Part shown: in pieces, positions 16,158-26,381 of the stretch
How the letters are laid out: every line of letters starts with the position of its first letter
How positions within the stretch are numbered: position 1 is the first letter of the stretch
Assembly (NCBI RefSeq): GCF_015082335.1
Contig: NZ_BLRL01000010.1
Span: forward strand, 62,001-126,000
Direction of reading: 5' to 3'
DNA length: 64,000 nt
Source: Moritella sp. F3
Lineage (GTDB): Bacteria > Pseudomonadota > Gammaproteobacteria > Enterobacterales > Moritellaceae
Program-made: the position numbers and the translations under genes
Notes under the pieces: generated by a model
Database searches by the model: none
What the model was told of the DNA's origin: nothing
Seen by the model: only the letters and a program-made list of their open reading frames with translations

Positions 16158-18101
16158 CTAAGAGGATTTATGTAGCTGCGCTGATTGCGGTGCTAATGTT
16201 GGTTTGATTAATACATAGTCCATTATTTTTCTGACCATGGGCGCAGCGCGTCGACCCCAGCCGCCATTTTCGAGTACCGCTGTCACCAAGACTTTCGGCG
16301 ACTTCAGTGGCGCAAAAGCAGTGAATAAAGCATGATCTCGTAAACGCTCCGTTAACTCCTCGGCATTATAATTTTCGCCATGAGCGAGCCCAAATACCTG
16401 ACTCGTACCTGATTTACCCGCGGCGTCATAAGCCACATTGTTAAACGCTTTACGACCTGTACCTGTCACCAACACGCGGCGCATGCCTTCCTGGACAATA
16501 TCCCATGTTTCAGGTTTTACGCCGTTAAGTTTAGCAAAGTCGTTGAAAGTAATCGGGGTATCAACACTATTTTCAACAATGCTACGAACGATATGCGGTC
16601 TATGCACTAAGCCTTTATTCGCCACAACAGAGGTCGCTTTGGCTATTTGTAGTGGTGTTGCTGTCCAATAGCCTTGTCCTATACCAATTGGGATCGTATC
16701 GCCTTGATACCAAGATTGTTTATAATGAGCCTGTTTCCACTCTCTCGTTGGCATATTTGCGCGGCTATCTTCATTAATATCAACGCCCGAAGGCAGGCCG
16801 TAACCAAACTTGTTCATCCAAGCGGATAAGCGATCAATCCCCATGTCATAAGCGATAGGGTAAAAGTAGGTATTTACCGATTTTTCTATCGCTTTGTAAA
16901 TATCAACTTCGCCAAAGCCCCAACGTATATCATCTCGCCATTTTCGAGTATTGGTATTGGGGATGCGCCACCAACCTGCATCGTTTCTTTTGGTATCAGG
17001 AGTAATGACACCTTCAGCTAATGCTGCCGCAGCAATCATAGGCTTGGCTGTAGAACCCGGAGAATAAGTACCTAGCGTGACACGATTGAATAACGGTCGG
17101 TCGGGATCTGCCAATAGTGCCTTGTATTTGGTTGATGAGATACCATGCACAAATAAGTTCGGGTCATAACTTGGGCTGGACACCATAGCCAGAATGGAGT
17201 CATCGCTAGGGTCTAATACCACCAGGGCACCACGTTTATGTTTAAGTACAGGCTTGCCTGTGAGTGGATCTATTTTTTTCTCGGTCAGTAGCTTGTTAGC
17301 ATATAGCTGAAGGTTAATATCGATATTGAGGGTTATATCTTTACCTGGGATTGGTGCGACAGTCTCTAATGTGCGGATCACTCTGCCTTGGTTATTGACT
17401 TCGACTTTTGCAAAGCCTGATTGGCCATGCAGGGTTTCTTCATAAGATCGCTCAATGCCCAGTTTACCTATGGTTCTGGTCGCACGATATTGCTTATATT
17501 TATGCTGCTGCTTTAATCGTTTGATATCACGATCATTAATTTTAGCGACATAGCCTAATATGTGGGTTAAATTTTCTCTATACGGATAATAACGCTCGAG
17601 AAAAGCATCAACAAAGACGCCAGGAAATTGATATTTATGTACGCTAAACATGGCGACTTGTTTTTCGGTTAACTGGTCGACAAGCGACACAGATTTAAAG
17701 TGCCGAGTGTGTTGCATTGACTGTTTAAAGTCGCTGATATCATCATCACTTAATTCAAATAGCGTTTGTAATTTTGCTAAGGTATTGTCTATGCTTACTA
17801 TTTTTTCTGGGATAATTTCAAGTGAATAAATAGGTACATTTTTAGCTAATAGGATGCCATTGCGATCATAAATCAATCCTCGATTAGGCGGAATTGGCAC
17901 AATTCGAATGCGATTGTTATTCGCTCGTCCGACGTATTTACTGTAACCAGATACCTGCAAGTGGTATAAATTAGCGAGTAGCACAGCGGTCATCGCTACG
18001 ATCATAAACACTGACGCGGCAGCTCTACGTGAGAAAAGTGCAAGGGTATCTTCAGGATTCTCTATGGGAATACGTTTTGTGCTTACAGTTGTTTTGATCA
18101 C
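16158..18101 (-). CDS. mrdA: Penicillin-binding protein 2 (peptidoglycan transpeptidase)
   Basis: This class B PBP cross-links peptidoglycan during cell elongation. A single membrane anchor lies at about residues 27-48. The non-penicillin-binding domain contains RGLIYDRNG (74-82). The transpeptidase domain has all three active-site motifs: S350-TAK (SxxK), S408-VN (SxN) and K563-SGT. The 647-residue length is near the usual 630-650. In most relatives mrdA is followed by rodA and sits with rlmH and rsfS. Here it stands alone between a porin array and rraB, so it may be a second PBP2 paralogue. That is inference from context. Confidence 0.92.
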   Translation of the reverse strand: MIKTTVSTKRIPIENPEDTLALFSRRAAASVFMIVAMTAVLLANLYHLQVSGYSKYVGRANNNRIRIVPIPPNRGLIYDRNGILLAKNVPIYSLEIIPEKIVSIDNTLAKLQTLFELSDDDISDFKQSMQHTRHFKSVSLVDQLTEKQVAMFSVHKYQFPGVFVDAFLERYYPYRENLTHILGYVAKINDRDIKRLKQQHKYKQYRATRTIGKLGIERSYEETLHGQSGFAKVEVNNQGRVIRTLETVAPIPGKDITLNIDINLQLYANKLLTEKKIDPLTGKPVLKHKRGALVVLDPSDDSILAMVSSPSYDPNLFVHGISSTKYKALLADPDRPLFNRVTLGTYSPGSTAKPMIAAAALAEGVITPDTKRNDAGWWRIPNTNTRKWRDDIRWGFGEVDIYKAIEKSVNTYFYPIAYDMGIDRLSAWMNKFGYGLPSGVDINEDSRANMPTREWKQAHYKQSWYQGDTIPIGIGQGYWTATPLQIAKATSVVANKGLVHRPHIVRSIVENSVDTPITFNDFAKLNGVKPETWDIVQEGMRRVLVTGTGRKAFNNVAYDAAGKSGTSQVFGLAHGENYNAEELTERLRDHALFTAFAPLKSPKVLVTAVLENGGWGRRAAPMVRKIMDYVLIKPTLAPQSAQLHKSS

Positions 18102-18368
18102 AATATGGTTAACCTAATACATAATACAACACGCTAAATCATTCATATTAGCGTGTGATAAATTTGAAATAATATCGATATTAGCTGTAGACAAGCTAGC
18201 CTTAATTAAGTGCCGAAATAGCGATGAAATAGTGATAATAATACACTTTAAGCCATTCTATCAGGTTATCTTGCCCTATGTTTGAGGCGTTATTTTGGGT
18301 ATAATTTAATGGCATGAATATTAAAACCAGAGTATTCTTCATACATCATAACTAAAGAGATTAACCTA

Positions 18369-18731
18369 GTGGATTTTGAAAAAGAATTTGCCGAGCTGAA
18401 AGTTGAAGCCGAAGAGATCATTGATAACCTATTAGAAGATGGCAGTGATCCTGATGCTGTTTATTCTATTGAACATCATTTTGCTGGTGATGATTTTGCA
18501 CAGCTAGAAAAAGCGGCGATTGCTGCATTTAAGCTGGGCTACGATGTATCAGATCCTGAAGAAGTTGAGCTAGAAGACGGCCAAAAAGTATTCGCATTCG
18601 ACTGTATTGTTGAAACGGAACTGGATATCGATACCATCACTCGTGATATCGAAGCACTACTTAAAATGTCTATCGAACAAGATGTTACTTATGACGGCTG
18701 GGGCACTTTCTTCGAAGAAGATGCATCATAA
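18369..18731 (+). CDS. rraB: Ribonuclease E inhibitor RraB
   Basis: This acidic 120-residue protein matches RraB, which binds RNase E and modulates mRNA decay. The recognised segments are ELLEDGSDPDA-like (LLEDGSDPDAVYSIEHHF), AFKLGYDVSDPEE and VTYDGWGTFFE. The C-terminal acidic tail seen in enterobacterial RraB is mostly missing, as is common in marine relatives. The start is GTG at 18369. Its stop overlaps the convergent GGDEF/EAL gene by 6 bases. Closeness to valS-holC-pepA matches the conserved neighbourhood in enterobacteria. Confidence 0.93.
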   Translation: MDFEKEFAELKVEAEEIIDNLLEDGSDPDAVYSIEHHFAGDDFAQLEKAAIAAFKLGYDVSDPEEVELEDGQKVFAFDCIVETELDIDTITRDIEALLKMSIEQDVTYDGWGTFFEEDAS

Positions 18732-20843
18732 TACCTGCAATGGCATCGCTGTTTTTGTTGGTTGCTGATAAGTAATATTATTGTGTGTGGCATGGTGTGT
18801 TTTATACCACAGACAAAATTTGTCGCTCGGTAACGGGCGACTAAATAAATACCCCTGAAATTGATCACATTGCTGTGCTTGTAACCACTGCATCTGCGAC
18901 TCTTCCTCGACACCTTCCGCTGTCACGGTAATATTTAATTCCCTCGCTAAACTGATCACTGAGCGTGTAATAGCCGTTGTGGTTTTATCGAGTTCAAGTT
19001 CATCGACAAATGACTTATCAATTTTTAGTTTATGCGCTGGCATATTTTTTAAATAAGATAGCGAGCAATATCCAGTCCCAAAATCATCGATAGACAAACG
19101 CACTCCGAGCTCAATTAATTCCTCTAACATGTGTTCTGCGGTTTGATTTGACTCCATCAATGCACTTTCGGTCACTTCGATTTCTAGCCGATGTGCTGGT
19201 ATATCGTAGTATTCAATGTAATGTTTTATTTTGCTAATAAGTTGTGGATCGTTAAATTGGATCGGTGATAAGTTGACGGCCATAAAAATATCAATATCTT
19301 GTGCTCGCCATTGTGCAAGTTGCTGACAGGCTTTTTCTAATACCACTTCACCGAGTTGACCGATTAAGTTATTTTTTTCAGCAAGTTCAATGAATTTAAT
19401 GGGCATGATGAGTCCTTGCTCTGGGTGATGCCAGCGCGCTAGTGCTTCAACCCCAAGTACGACTTTACTGTTTGCATCGATAACTGGCTGGTAATATAGA
19501 TCGATAGATTTATCATTAATCGTTTGTTTTAAATCGTCTATTAAGCATTTTTCTGCCTCTGCATGCGCTTCTAATATAGGATCAAATAAGGTGTAACTTT
19601 GTTCTATATGTTTACGTGATCGCAGTAATGCCTGTTCACTGCAAGTGAGTAATTGATTGGTATTTTGAATAGTATCAGGGTAGCTAGTCGCACCAATGCA
19701 TATCGCGAGATCAATGACGTGGCCTTGAATTTCTATTTGTCTATTAAGTCTGTCGATCAATTTATTACACAGGTAATTAAGCTGATTTGGCGAGCTAACT
19801 TGGTCGGTTAAAATAGCAAACCTATCCCCTTGTATGCGGGCTAAATGGGCGGAGTTAGGTGCCATCTCCTTGATCATCTTACCAACATATACAAGTACTT
19901 TATCACCGATGGTTGTACCGTACTGGCTGTTTAATTTACCCAGTTTTTTTATATCAATGAGGATCATCCCCCAGTCGTGCTGCGGATTGATATTTTCAAG
20001 TTCTTGTAGAAATGTGGCTCGGTTTAATTGTTTGGTTAATTGATCGTGTTTGGTTAGTGTTGCAATTTTTTCTAGGGTATTACGGCGCTCTTTTATATCT
20101 CGAGATATACTGACGGTACCGACTAATTCATTATTTTGAATGACAGGGTGTTTGTGCACATCGACGTAGACTTGTCGGCCTGCTAATTCAAATTCCATTT
20201 TGTAATTAGCACTTTTATAGTTTGATTTTAACTGGCTATCATAATCGATACTGACCTTTGCCGTTGATGCAGGCAGCACTTCTGTAATGGTTTTACCGAT
20301 TACATCGGCCTTCTTCTTTTTCGCTAATTTGAGTGCTGCACGGTTGCACTCGACGATTCGGCCTTGCATGTCTTTATAAATAACAAAGTCAGGTAGAGCA
20401 TCAAAAATAGAGTTTAGTAAGGCTGTTTTTTCTTGTAATTTTTTCTCCGAACGAAATTTACTTGATACATCAATCGCAATACCCAGTAAGCCTATTATGT
20501 TGCCATTGTTACTGTGCAGTGGAATTTTGGTAATCTCAAATTGGCCTTGTCCATAGATCGTTTCCATTTGCATCATTCTGGCAATGACACTGCGCCCGTG
20601 GATTAGCGCCTCTTGATCGGTTTGCATAAGCGCTTCGTTGGGAAACTGTTTTTCTTTAAATGCGGGTTGTAGTTGTGTATCTGTTTTACCAATAATGAAT
20701 TGCTCTGATGGCAAATCAAATAAGGATAGGCAATGTTGATTACAGCCTAGGTATTGACCGTGAATATCCTTCCAAAAAATGCCAATTGGCAGATGTTGAA
20801 TTGCATTGATCAATATATGATTCAGAGAGTCTGTGCTACCCAT
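18726..20843 (-). CDS. PAS-PAS-GGDEF-EAL protein, likely c-di-GMP phosphodiesterase
   Basis: This is a 705-residue cytoplasmic signalling protein. The first PAS domain is at about residues 8-125 (LPIGIFWKDIHGQYLGCN) and the second at about 140-255 (LPDFVIYKDMQGRIVECNRAAL). A GGDEF domain spans about 265-425 and an EAL domain about 435-690. The GGDEF motif is degenerate (RIQGDRFAIL), so cyclase activity is unlikely. The EAL domain keeps its key residues: VEALARW, NLSPIQF, EVTESAL, DDFGTGYCSL, KIDKSFV and AEGVE. It should therefore hydrolyse c-di-GMP, with the GGDEF domain possibly acting as a GTP sensor. There are no membrane segments. It converges on rraB with a 6-base 3' overlap. Confidence 0.9.
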   Translation of the reverse strand: MGSTDSLNHILINAIQHLPIGIFWKDIHGQYLGCNQHCLSLFDLPSEQFIIGKTDTQLQPAFKEKQFPNEALMQTDQEALIHGRSVIARMMQMETIYGQGQFEITKIPLHSNNGNIIGLLGIAIDVSSKFRSEKKLQEKTALLNSIFDALPDFVIYKDMQGRIVECNRAALKLAKKKKADVIGKTITEVLPASTAKVSIDYDSQLKSNYKSANYKMEFELAGRQVYVDVHKHPVIQNNELVGTVSISRDIKERRNTLEKIATLTKHDQLTKQLNRATFLQELENINPQHDWGMILIDIKKLGKLNSQYGTTIGDKVLVYVGKMIKEMAPNSAHLARIQGDRFAILTDQVSSPNQLNYLCNKLIDRLNRQIEIQGHVIDLAICIGATSYPDTIQNTNQLLTCSEQALLRSRKHIEQSYTLFDPILEAHAEAEKCLIDDLKQTINDKSIDLYYQPVIDANSKVVLGVEALARWHHPEQGLIMPIKFIELAEKNNLIGQLGEVVLEKACQQLAQWRAQDIDIFMAVNLSPIQFNDPQLISKIKHYIEYYDIPAHRLEIEVTESALMESNQTAEHMLEELIELGVRLSIDDFGTGYCSLSYLKNMPAHKLKIDKSFVDELELDKTTTAITRSVISLARELNITVTAEGVEEESQMQWLQAQQCDQFQGYLFSRPLPSDKFCLWYKTHHATHNNITYQQPTKTAMPLQVL

Positions 20844-21022
20844 AACCTATCACTCCATTCCTTGGTGTCGACATTTATAGCTAAGCTGCTGATGTGTTTA
20901 TAACTACAATTTAACCTTGTTAACAATTATTTTACATCTTAAGGGTTGGGATGGGAATATTTTTACGGGATGTTGATGGGTTATTTGTGATGTCTATGAC
21001 GTATTGATTAGAAATAATAAAT

Positions 21023-21060
21023 AAAAAAGGGACAGCTGATTAATCAGCTGTCCCTTTTTA
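21023..21060. terminator. Intrinsic terminator of valS
   Basis: A long perfect palindrome (GGGACAGCTGAT / ATCAGCTGTCCC) flanked by A-run and T-run lies 21 bases beyond the valS stop. It is symmetric and would work in both directions. Confidence 0.93.
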
Positions 21061-21080
21061 GGTAAGTACGATTTTAACGA

Positions 21081-23942
21081 TTAGATCGATTCAATTCGTG
21101 CTTTTTGAGCATCAAGTTTAGCAATAGTGCTTTCAAATTCCGCTAGTTTTTCACGTTCTTTGGCAATTACTGCTTCTGGTGCTTTACCAACAAATTTCTC
21201 GTTGTTTAGCTTGCCTGAAACACGGTCTAAGTCTTTTTGGACTTTTTCCATTTGCTTGTTGATACGGGCAATTTCAGCATCTTTATCGATTAGACCAGCC
21301 ATTGGAATTAAGATTTCCATGTCGCCTAATAGAGAGGTTGCTGAGATTGGCGCTTCTTCGTTATCATCAAGAATTGTAATAGCTTCTAATTTTGCTAATG
21401 AACTTAGGAACTGTTGGTTTTCGTCTAGACGACGTTGCTCTTCAGGTCCTACGTTTTTAAGCAAGATAGAAATAGGCTTACTTGGGCTGATGTCCATTTC
21501 GCCACGAATATTACGTACAGCGATAATGAATGTCTTAACCCATTCTAGATCTTGCATTGATTGCGCATCAACTTTGTCTGCATCAAACTCAGGGAATGCC
21601 TGTAGCATGATCGTTGCGCCTTCAGTGTGCTTACCAGCAAGTGGTGCAACACGCTGCCAGATCTCTTCAGTGATGAACGGCATGATTGGGTGCATCAAAC
21701 GTTGTAACTCTTCTAGGATCGTTACTAGCGTATGACGTGTACCACGCAGTTGCGCTTCCGTACCTTGTGCAAATACTGGTTTAGTTAATTCTAAGTACCA
21801 ATCGCAGAACTGATTCCATGTGAATTCGTAAGCGATGTTTGCTGCAAGATCAAGACGGTAAGTATCAACTGCTTCACGGTAAGCTTTGATTGATTCCTGG
21901 AATTGACCCTGGATCCAGCGATCTGCAAGACTGAATTCCATGTCGCCGCCATTTTGGCCACAATCATGTTCTTCTGTGTTCATTAATACGTAACGGCTTG
22001 CGTTCCATAGTTTGTTACAGAAGTTACGGTAACCATCAAGACGTTTCATGTCCCAGTTAATGTCACGACCAGTCGATGCCATTGCTGCTAATGTGAAGCG
22101 TAATGCGTCAGTACCGTGAGCTTCAATGCCGCCTTCAAATTCTTTACGCGTTGCTTTTTCAATTTTCTTAGCAAGTTGTGGCTGCATCATGTTACCAGTA
22201 CGTTTTTCTACTAGTGACTCAAGGTCGATACCGTCGATCATGTCTAGTGGATCAAGTACGTTACCTTTTGATTTTGACATTTTATCGCCAGCTTCATCAC
22301 GTACTAAACCTGTTACATAAACAGTTTTAAAAGGTACTTGTGGCTTGCCGTTTTCATCTTTGATGAAGTGCATCGTCATCATGATCATACGTGCAACCCA
22401 GAAGAAGATGATGTCGAAACCTGTTACCAGTACATCACTTGGGTGGAACACTTTAAGATCTTGCGTTTGCTGTGGCCAGCCTTGTGTTGAGAATGTCCAA
22501 AGCGCAGATGAGAACCAAGTATCAAGCACATCGTCGTCTTGACGTAATGCGATCTCTGGACCTAAGTTGTTTTCTGCACGAACTTCCGCTTCATCACGAC
22601 CAACGAATACATTCCCTTCGTTATCGTACCAAGCTGGAATACGATGACCCCACCAAAGTTGACGTGAGATACACCAATCTTGTACGTCGTTCATCCACGA
22701 GAAGTACATGTTTTCGTACTGTTTTGGCACGAACTGAATTTCGCCATCTTTAACTGCGTCAGTTGCTACTTTCGCCATTGGACCAACACTAACATACCAT
22801 TGGTCTGTTAGTAGTGGCTCAATCACAACACCACTACGATCGCCGTAAGGTACTTGTAGTGTATGTGGTTCAATTTTTTCTAGTAGCTCAAGCTCTTCAA
22901 ACTTAGCTACGATTGCTTTACGTGCAGCAAAACGTTCCATGCCTTGGTATTCAGCAGGAATAGTGAACGTTAGTTCAGTGTTTTCTGTGCCGTCTGAGTT
23001 GATGATTTCCGCTTCTTCACGGATATCAGCGTTTTCAGTTAGGATGTTGAACATCACTAAGTTGTTACGCTTACCAACTTCGTAATCGTTAAAGTCATGA
23101 GCAGGTGTGATTTTTACACAACCCGTGCCTTTTTCCATATCAGCATAGTCATCTGCAACAATCTTGATGCGACGACCAACAATAGGAAGAATGATGTCTT
23201 TACCAACAAGCGCTGCATAGCGTTCGTCTTTCGGGTGTACTGCAACCGCAGAGTCACCTAGCATTGTTTCTGGACGTGTTGTCGCTACAACGATGTGATC
23301 TTTACCGTCAGCAGTTGTTTCGCCGTCTGCTAGTGGGTAGCGGAAGTACCACATGCTGCCTTGCTTTTCTTTGCTCTCAACTTCAAGATCAGAAATAGCT
23401 GTGTGGAATTTTGGATCCCAATTTACTAGGCGCTTGCCACGGTAAATAAGATCTTCTTTAAATAAACGTACGAATACTTCTTTTACTGCTTCAGACAGGC
23501 CGTCATCCATCGTAAAACGTTCGCGATCCCAATCTACAGATGTGCCTAAACGACGCATTTGACGCGTGATGTTACCGCCTGATTCGTTTTTCCAATCCCA
23601 GATCTTGTCGATGAAAGCATCACGGCCATAATCGTGGCGCGTTTTGTTTTCTTCAGCTGCAATCTTACGTTCAACAACCATTTGTGTTGCGATACCAGCG
23701 TGATCGGTACCAACTTGCCATAACGTGTTGTTACCTTGCATACGCTTGTAACGAGTTAGCGCATCCATGATCGTTTGTTGGAAGGCATGACCCATGTGCA
23801 GGCTACCAGTGACATTTGGCGGTGGGATCATGATGCTGTATGCATCTTTTGTTAGATCGCCGTTTGGCTTGAAGTAACCTTGCTCTTCCCAGTTCTGGTA
23901 AAGCGCTTGCTCAATGGCTTGGGGATTGTATATTTTTTCCAT
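21081..23942 (-). CDS. valS: Valine--tRNA ligase
   Basis: This class I aminoacyl-tRNA synthetase of 953 residues charges tRNA-Val. The HIGH motif appears as HMGH (49-52, [12 protein letters not shown]) and the KMSKS motif is present exactly ([10 protein letters not shown]). The editing domain inserted in the Rossmann fold includes [18 protein letters not shown]. The C-terminal coiled-coil arm (from about residue 885, [19 protein letters not shown]) is typical of ValRS. It is downstream of holC by 33 bases, probably in one operon with it, as in other gammaproteobacteria. Confidence 0.98.
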   Translation of the reverse strand: MEKIYNPQAIEQALYQNWEEQGYFKPNGDLTKDAYSIMIPPPNVTGSLHMGHAFQQTIMDALTRYKRMQGNNTLWQVGTDHAGIATQMVVERKIAAEENKTRHDYGRDAFIDKIWDWKNESGGNITRQMRRLGTSVDWDRERFTMDDGLSEAVKEVFVRLFKEDLIYRGKRLVNWDPKFHTAISDLEVESKEKQGSMWYFRYPLADGETTADGKDHIVVATTRPETMLGDSAVAVHPKDERYAALVGKDIILPIVGRRIKIVADDYADMEKGTGCVKITPAHDFNDYEVGKRNNLVMFNILTENADIREEAEIINSDGTENTELTFTIPAEYQGMERFAARKAIVAKFEELELLEKIEPHTLQVPYGDRSGVVIEPLLTDQWYVSVGPMAKVATDAVKDGEIQFVPKQYENMYFSWMNDVQDWCISRQLWWGHRIPAWYDNEGNVFVGRDEAEVRAENNLGPEIALRQDDDVLDTWFSSALWTFSTQGWPQQTQDLKVFHPSDVLVTGFDIIFFWVARMIMMTMHFIKDENGKPQVPFKTVYVTGLVRDEAGDKMSKSKGNVLDPLDMIDGIDLESLVEKRTGNMMQPQLAKKIEKATRKEFEGGIEAHGTDALRFTLAAMASTGRDINWDMKRLDGYRNFCNKLWNASRYVLMNTEEHDCGQNGGDMEFSLADRWIQGQFQESIKAYREAVDTYRLDLAANIAYEFTWNQFCDWYLELTKPVFAQGTEAQLRGTRHTLVTILEELQRLMHPIMPFITEEIWQRVAPLAGKHTEGATIMLQAFPEFDADKVDAQSMQDLEWVKTFIIAVRNIRGEMDISPSKPISILLKNVGPEEQRRLDENQQFLSSLAKLEAITILDDNEEAPISATSLLGDMEILIPMAGLIDKDAEIARINKQMEKVQKDLDRVSGKLNNEKFVGKAPEAVIAKEREKLAEFESTIAKLDAQKARIESI

Positions 23943-23975
23943 AGGTCTGCTTTCTAATTCTCAATGGTTGATTGA

Positions 23976-24419
23976 TTATTCGGCGTTCACAGTTAACAGC
24001 TGTAACCCTGTTTGACGATAATGTTTGTAACGCTCTCGAGCTTGTTGTTTTAAGCCGTCTTGATGCGGTACAAAATCGATAATCTGATTAAAGTTAACTG
24101 CAAATTGCGGTGTATGGTCGTGCAGGTTGATAAGTACCTGATAGCGGTGGCGGGGAGGTTGAAAACCAATTTCAACGGGCGCGCCATTACGTGGACCTTC
24201 ACCTTGTAAATTATGTGGTACAAAACTGTTCGCATCTAATTGCCACAGGTATTCGTCAACCTGATTGGCTGCCGATTCATCGTTGGCATGGATATAGACG
24301 CGTTGTCCTTGCTGATAAAACTCACCAGCCAGTTTACACGCAAGTTCATGATGCTGTGGCATGTTAGCCTCAACGTCATTTTTAGATTCTTGCATGATAT
24401 AAAAAGTGACTTTTTTCAT
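23976..24419 (-). CDS. holC: DNA polymerase III subunit chi
   Basis: This 147-residue clamp-loader accessory subunit links the replisome to SSB. The recognised chi features are the N-terminal KVTFYIM strand, CKLAGEFYQQGQRVYIHANDESAANQVDEYLWQ, SFVPHNLQGEGP and the C-terminal helical YKHYRQTG. The position between pepA and valS is the conserved location of holC. It starts at the ATG at 24419. A gap of 243 bases separates it from pepA, with the pepA terminator in between, so holC-valS probably has its own promoter. Confidence 0.95.
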   Translation of the reverse strand: MKKVTFYIMQESKNDVEANMPQHHELACKLAGEFYQQGQRVYIHANDESAANQVDEYLWQLDANSFVPHNLQGEGPRNGAPVEIGFQPPRHRYQVLINLHDHTPQFAVNFNQIIDFVPHQDGLKQQARERYKHYRQTGLQLLTVNAE

Positions 24420-24555
24420 CGGTAGTTTTACGCCAAATTACGAACAGTTAAAGTTTAAAACATAACTGCGTATAATAACACAAAGCAGGGGCGGGAAAAT
24501 ACAGTTGTTGGGGTAATATCTGGATATACTGTGGGGTTATTCTGTCGCAGAAACT

Positions 24556-24582
24556 AAAAAAGGCCGCAATAGCGACCTTTTA
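24556..24582 (-). terminator. Intrinsic terminator of pepA
   Basis: On the minus strand AAAGGTCGC and GCGGCCTTT pair (one G-U) around a TATT loop and are followed by a T-run. It lies about 80 bases after the pepA stop. Confidence 0.8.
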
Positions 24583-24662
24583 GATATTTATAGCGTAGGC
24601 TTTTTATAGACTAGGCTACATACTCACCGCGTGATTTTTTATATTCTCATGCAAGAGTGTAA

Positions 24663-26186
24663 TTACGCTTCGTCAGCTTGTTGTACTTCACTGCGCTCTG
24701 TACGGTTAAGTAAGAACTGTGTCAACATCGGCACTGGACGACCCGTTGAGCCTTTGTTTTTACCACTTACCCAAGCAGTACCGGCGATGTCTAAATGCGC
24801 CCAGTTGTACTTCTTAGTAAAGCGAGATAAGAAACAGGCTGCCGTGATTGTACCGCCACCAGGGCCACCAATATTTGCTAAATCAGCAAATGGACTTTCA
24901 ATTTGTTCTTGGAAGTCGTCAGTGATAGGTAGACGCCATGCTTTATCGGCTGCTTGATCTGAAGCATTCAACAATTCATGTGCTAGTGGATTGTGTGTCG
25001 ATAATAAACCTGTGATGTGATGGCCCAGTGCAACCACACAAGCACCGGTTAAGGTTGCTACGTCGATTACTAATTCTGGATCAAAACGTTCAACATAGGT
25101 TAATACGTCACATAATACTAAACGGCCTTCAGCATCGGTATTTAATACTTCAACAGTTTGACCTGACATTGTCGTAATAATGTCACCTGGACGATAAGCA
25201 TTGCTGCCTGGCATGTTTTCACAACCAGCAAGTATACCAATAACGTTAATTGGTAAATCTAATTTAGCTAATGATTTCATTGCACCAAGTACGCCTGCAG
25301 CGCCACCCATGTCATATTTCATTTCGTCCATGCCAGCGCCTGGTTTCAATGAAATACCACCTGAATCGAATGTCAGACCTTTACCAATTAAGACAATAGG
25401 TTTTGCATCTTTATCTGGGTTACCTTGATAATTAATAATCGACATCTTAGCTTCGTTTGCTGAACCTTGAGATACAGCAAGGTAAGATTCCATTTTTAAT
25501 TCTTTCATTTCAGGTTCGCCCAAAATCTGAGTCGTGATCTTGTCACTTTCATCAGCTAGTTGGCGTGCTTGATTTGCAAGATAAACAGGATTACAGATGT
25601 TTGGCGGCATGTTTGCTACGTCTTTACATAGACGCATACCACTTGCGACTGCTAGACCGTGAGCAATTGCTTTTTCACTTGTTGGTAAATCACGACGTGA
25701 AGTAACGTTGAACACCATTTTACGTAATGGGCGACGCGTTTCTTCTTTGTTGCTTTTTAGTTGATCGAAACGGTAGCGACTTTCGCGTGCTGTTTCAACG
25801 GCAAAGCGGATTTTCCAATAGGTATCGCGGCCTTTAACATTGAGTTCAGGTAGGAAACAAACTGCTTCCATAGAACCGGTTTCGTTCAAGGTGTCCATTG
25901 TCTTTTTGATGATTTGCTTGTACTGACGCTCATCTAATTCGCGTTCTTTACCACAGCCAACTAATAATACACGTTCACTTAGCACGTTAGGTACATGGTG
26001 AAGTAGTAATACTTGACCAGGTTTACCTTCGATATCGCCGCGACGTAGTAGGGAACTTAAATAGCCGTCACTGATCTTATCAAGTTGTTCTGCTGCTGGT
26101 GATAAACGACGTGGTTCGAATACTCCGACAACAACACAAGCACTGCGTTGCTTCTCAGGGCTACCACTTTTTACATTGAACTCCAT
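24663..26186 (-). CDS. pepA: Leucyl (cytosol) aminopeptidase PepA
   Basis: This M17 zinc/manganese aminopeptidase of 507 residues removes N-terminal residues from peptides. In some bacteria it also acts as a DNA-binding architectural protein. The M17 signature [12 protein letters not shown] is present, with the upstream metal and catalytic residues in [15 protein letters not shown] and MKYDMGG. The N-terminal macro-like domain covers about residues 1-170. It is divergent from lptF across a 195-base region, an arrangement conserved in gammaproteobacteria. Confidence 0.97.
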   Translation of the reverse strand: MEFNVKSGSPEKQRSACVVVGVFEPRRLSPAAEQLDKISDGYLSSLLRRGDIEGKPGQVLLLHHVPNVLSERVLLVGCGKERELDERQYKQIIKKTMDTLNETGSMEAVCFLPELNVKGRDTYWKIRFAVETARESRYRFDQLKSNKEETRRPLRKMVFNVTSRRDLPTSEKAIAHGLAVASGMRLCKDVANMPPNICNPVYLANQARQLADESDKITTQILGEPEMKELKMESYLAVSQGSANEAKMSIINYQGNPDKDAKPIVLIGKGLTFDSGGISLKPGAGMDEMKYDMGGAAGVLGAMKSLAKLDLPINVIGILAGCENMPGSNAYRPGDIITTMSGQTVEVLNTDAEGRLVLCDVLTYVERFDPELVIDVATLTGACVVALGHHITGLLSTHNPLAHELLNASDQAADKAWRLPITDDFQEQIESPFADLANIGGPGGGTITAACFLSRFTKKYNWAHLDIAGTAWVSGKNKGSTGRPVPMLTQFLLNRTERSEVQQADEA

Positions 26187-26381
26187 GGACTCTCCGGTTT
26201 CCTAAAGACAAAATCAAATATTTATAACATAATAGGGGGTTATACGTATTTAGTTAATCAAAAACTAAACATTTTCAGATAAAATGGGTGTGCAGTTAAG
26301 TATTTATACTGCCTTTGTAGCTGAGTCTACCTAATTATGAGCTGCATTTCATACAAAACATTAGTCTAATATAGGTTTTAA
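26187..26381. promoter_or_regulatory. Divergent promoter region, pepA / lptF
   Basis: This 195-base AT-rich control region lies between two divergent conserved genes. It must hold both promoters. No specific operator stands out. Confidence 0.5.

Noticed and set aside
21127..21735. 202-codon plus-strand frame inside valS
   Set aside because: It is the antisense shadow of valS with serine-rich low-complexity translation and no ribosome binding site.
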